From Sulfurovum sp. (GTDB lineage Bacteria > Campylobacterota > Campylobacteria > Campylobacterales > Sulfurovaceae), in NCBI GenBank assembly GCA_026985755.1, contig JALSPX010000262.1, forward strand, positions 1 to 7,203: a DNA stretch of 7,203 nucleotides, in the 5' to 3' direction. A program made the position numbers and the translations under genes. Under the pieces are notes generated by a model. That model was not told the DNA's origin. It searched no databases and saw only the letters and a list, made by a program, of their open reading frames with translations. The stretch's first letter is position 1. Each line of letters begins with the position of its first letter. Positions 4,882-7,203 of the stretch are shown piece after piece.

Positions 4882-7203
4882 ATGCACAATAAATTAGAAC
4901 AAATGATGGGACAGTTTGGTACCTATATCCATGAGAACCCCTTTAAGGTCATACTCGTAGTTTTGGCACTTTTGGCGATACCTATTTCACATGTACCACA
5001 GATAAAGATGGATACGTCCACAGAAGGCTTTATGCATCCTGAAGATCCTGTACTCATAGAGTATAACAAGTTTAGAGCACAGTTTGGGCGTGATGAGCGT
5101 GTGGTATTGGCAATACAAAGTGAAAATATTTTTACATTGGATTTTTTAACCAAATTAAAAGACCTGCATGAAGAGATAGAAAACAAAGTACCATATCTAA
5201 ATGATGTGACTTCACTCTATAATGTACGAAATACCAGAGGTGAGGGTGACAAGCTTATTACAGATGATTTGCTAGAACCATTTCCTACTTCACAAGAGCA
5301 AGTTGAAAATATCAAAAAAAGAGCTATGGCATCACATTTTTATAAAGATTTATTTATCTCAACCGATGGGAAAATGACCACCATTGTCATAGAAACAGAT
5401 GCTTACTCTCATGAGGGTGAGAAAAAAGTATCTGATGATACAGCATTTGAGGATGATTTTTCTGAAGAGATGAATAGTTCTACACAAAATAAAGAGAAAA
5501 AATTCCTTACAGATGCAGAAAACCATGAACTCTTAGCTGCAATACATGAGATAGTCAAAAAGTATAATGAAGATGATTTCAAAATATATGTTGCAGGAAG
5601 TCCTGCAGTAAACAATTCACTCAAAGCACAAATGCAAGCAGATATGCAAAAATTTATGCGTATTACATTCTTGATTATTATTGTATTTTTGTTTGTGATG
5701 TTTAGACGTATCTCTGCTGTGATCTATCCATTAATTGTGATTATTCTATCATTACTTACTACAGTAGGTACGATGGCGTGGGCAGGTACGGCATTTAAAT
5801 TACCTACACAAATTGTACCTTCACTGCTACTGGCTGTAAGTATTGGTGCGACCGTACATATACTCTCTATCTTTTTTGATAGATTCAATAAAACAGGAGA
5901 TAAAAAAGATGCCCTTACGTATACACTAAGACATTCAGGTCTTGCTATTGCTATGACATCTGTGACCACAGCCATTGGTGTGGGCTCTTTTTATGGTTCA
6001 GAGGTTGCACCTGTAGCTGACCTTGGTACTTTTGCTTCTTTGGGTGTGATGGTCTCTCTGTTTTTAACTTTGACACTCTTGCCAGCATTGCTTAGCATCA
6101 CGAAACTCAAAGTAAAAGCACAAAAAAAGATGGGTAAATTTGATGAGCTTATGGGAATATTAGCACAGTTTCCAATCTATTATTATAAACAGATACTAGT
6201 CATGTTTGGTATTTTGGTTGTTGTGGCTCTCTTTGCTTCAAGCAAGATTGAACTTTCTCACAATCCTCTATATTGGTTCCAACCAGATGATTATGATCGT
6301 GTTTCTACAGAGGTGATAGATAAAAATATGAATGGTTCTGTCACGATAGAAGTAGTGATAGATACAGGCAAAGAGAATGGATGGAATGACCCCGATCACC
6401 TCAATAGACTCAATAAACTTTCCAAGACCTTTGAATCATATAGTGATAAATATACACATATAGGAAAAGTAGTTTCATTAGCAACCATAGTCAAAGAGAC
6501 CAATAGGGCACTGCATAGTAACAAAGAGAAGTTTTATAGTATTCCCCAAGATGCGAACTTAGTTTCTCAGGAACTCTTACTCTTTGAGAATTCGGGTTCA
6601 GATGATTTGGAAGATGTGGTAGACAGTCAATTCTCCAAAGCACGTATAACATTAAAACTACCATGGACGGATGCAGTAAAATCACATGATGTATTAGAAT
6701 TTGTCAAAACAGAGGCAGCAAAAGCTTTCCCTAATGATAAAATAGTGACCACTGGGATGATACCACTGCTTATCAATACTTTTGCGGGCTCCGTACACTC
6801 ATCTGTAACGAGCTATACTATAGCCTTTGTCTTAATTACATTGATGATGATGCTTATTTTGGGTTCTGTGCGTATTGGGTTATTGAGTATGATACCAAAC
6901 TTGACACCTATTGTATTAGGTTTATTGATTATGGCTATCAAACCTATACCTTTAGATATGTTTACATTGCTTATTGGTAGTATTGCTATTGGGCTTGCGG
7001 TAGATGATACTATACATTTTTTGCACAATTTTAAGAGATACTATCTTGAGACGGGTGATGCAGCCAAAGCGATTGAGCATACATTTTATACGACAGGTAA
7101 GGCGATGGTGATTACAACTATTGTACTTGCTTTAGGTTTTTATGCGTATATGATGGCAAATATGATTTCGGTACAAAACTTTGGTTTGCTTACTGGAACG
7201 GTG
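4882..7203 (+). CDS. Second RND-superfamily (MMPL / HAE3-type) transporter, C-terminus cut by window
   Basis: The frame opens at ATG 4882, with AAAGGA 5 nt upstream, and stays open to the window end (774 residues, ending inside TM12). It is a diverged paralogue of the preceding protein with the same order: TM1 (22-37), loop 1, TM2-6 (about 258-401), TM7 (434-452), loop 2, TM8-11 (640-759). TM10 keeps GLAVDDTIH (704-712) with D708 and D709. The TM4 counterpart reads SIGATVH (320-326), so A323 stands where the upstream paralogue has D290. Loop 1 also has an acidic, low-complexity insert at about 176-208 (EDDFSEEMNSS and flanks) not seen in the paralogue. The 55-bp gap before it has no terminator, so it is probably in the same operon. 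Perhaps 20-40 residues are missing at the end. Confidence 0.92.
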   Translation, partial: MHNKLEQMMGQFGTYIHENPFKVILVVLALLAIPISHVPQIKMDTSTEGFMHPEDPVLIEYNKFRAQFGRDERVVLAIQSENIFTLDFLTKLKDLHEEIENKVPYLNDVTSLYNVRNTRGEGDKLITDDLLEPFPTSQEQVENIKKRAMASHFYKDLFISTDGKMTTIVIETDAYSHEGEKKVSDDTAFEDDFSEEMNSSTQNKEKKFLTDAENHELLAAIHEIVKKYNEDDFKIYVAGSPAVNNSLKAQMQADMQKFMRITFLIIIVFLFVMFRRISAVIYPLIVIILSLLTTVGTMAWAGTAFKLPTQIVPSLLLAVSIGATVHILSIFFDRFNKTGDKKDALTYTLRHSGLAIAMTSVTTAIGVGSFYGSEVAPVADLGTFASLGVMVSLFLTLTLLPALLSITKLKVKAQKKMGKFDELMGILAQFPIYYYKQILVMFGILVVVALFASSKIELSHNPLYWFQPDDYDRVSTEVIDKNMNGSVTIEVVIDTGKENGWNDPDHLNRLNKLSKTFESYSDKYTHIGKVVSLATIVKETNRALHSNKEKFYSIPQDANLVSQELLLFENSGSDDLEDVVDSQFSKARITLKLPWTDAVKSHDVLEFVKTEAAKAFPNDKIVTTGMIPLLINTFAGSVHSSVTSYTIAFVLITLMMMLILGSVRIGLLSMIPNLTPIVLGLLIMAIKPIPLDMFTLLIGSIAIGLAVDDTIHFLHNFKRYYLETGDAAKAIEHTFYTTGKAMVITTIVLALGFYAYMMANMISVQNFGLLTGTV

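Noticed and set aside
4923..7028. Several minus-strand open frames (60-90 codons) inside the second RND gene
   Set aside because: All lie within one continuous plus-strand frame with RND motifs and lack ribosome sites or recognisable domains.

Overview
The window looks like chromosomal DNA from a Campylobacterota bacterium, most likely a Sulfurovum/Sulfurimonas-type organism. The grounds are AT-rich coding sequence, very compact gene packing, AAGGA/GGAG-type ribosome sites, a typical epsilonproteobacterial CheY-like receiver sequence, and protein styles familiar from that group. The lineage is inferred from recall, not from a search.

Left part (1-1175, minus strand). Two genes are read leftwards. 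The first is a secreted, cysteine-containing, very basic protein of 300 residues and unknown function. The second starts 2 bp after it and is a response-regulator receiver protein whose first 90 residues are in the window. The secreted protein has an SH3-like stretch, a 48-residue Lys/Arg linker and what look like two diverged copies of a Cys motif.

Divergent control region (1176-1307). This 132-bp gap separates the leftward pair from the rightward operon. It contains near-consensus -10 boxes on both strands in the same 8 bases, followed by a nested palindrome with three ACTTTG/CAAAGT half-sites. The palindrome ends against the Shine-Dalgarno of the first rightward gene and is the best candidate operator in the window.

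Right part (1308-7203, plus strand). Five tightly packed genes form a probable operon: a six-helix membrane protein of unknown function, a small winged-helix regulator, an EmrE/Qac-type small multidrug resistance (SMR) transporter, a complete RND/MMPL-family transporter (761 aa), and a second RND/MMPL transporter cut by the window end after 774 residues. Gaps are 8, -1, 2 and 55 bp. The layout suggests a locally regulated export cassette: a regulator with a membrane partner, one small proton-coupled pump, and two large HAE3-type RND proteins with no membrane fusion protein or outer-membrane channel in view. The second RND protein has lost the TM4 aspartate present in the first, so the two are probably not functionally equivalent. 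Substrate and inducer cannot be read from the sequence.

No tRNA, rRNA, CRISPR array, insertion sequence or convincing terminator was seen.
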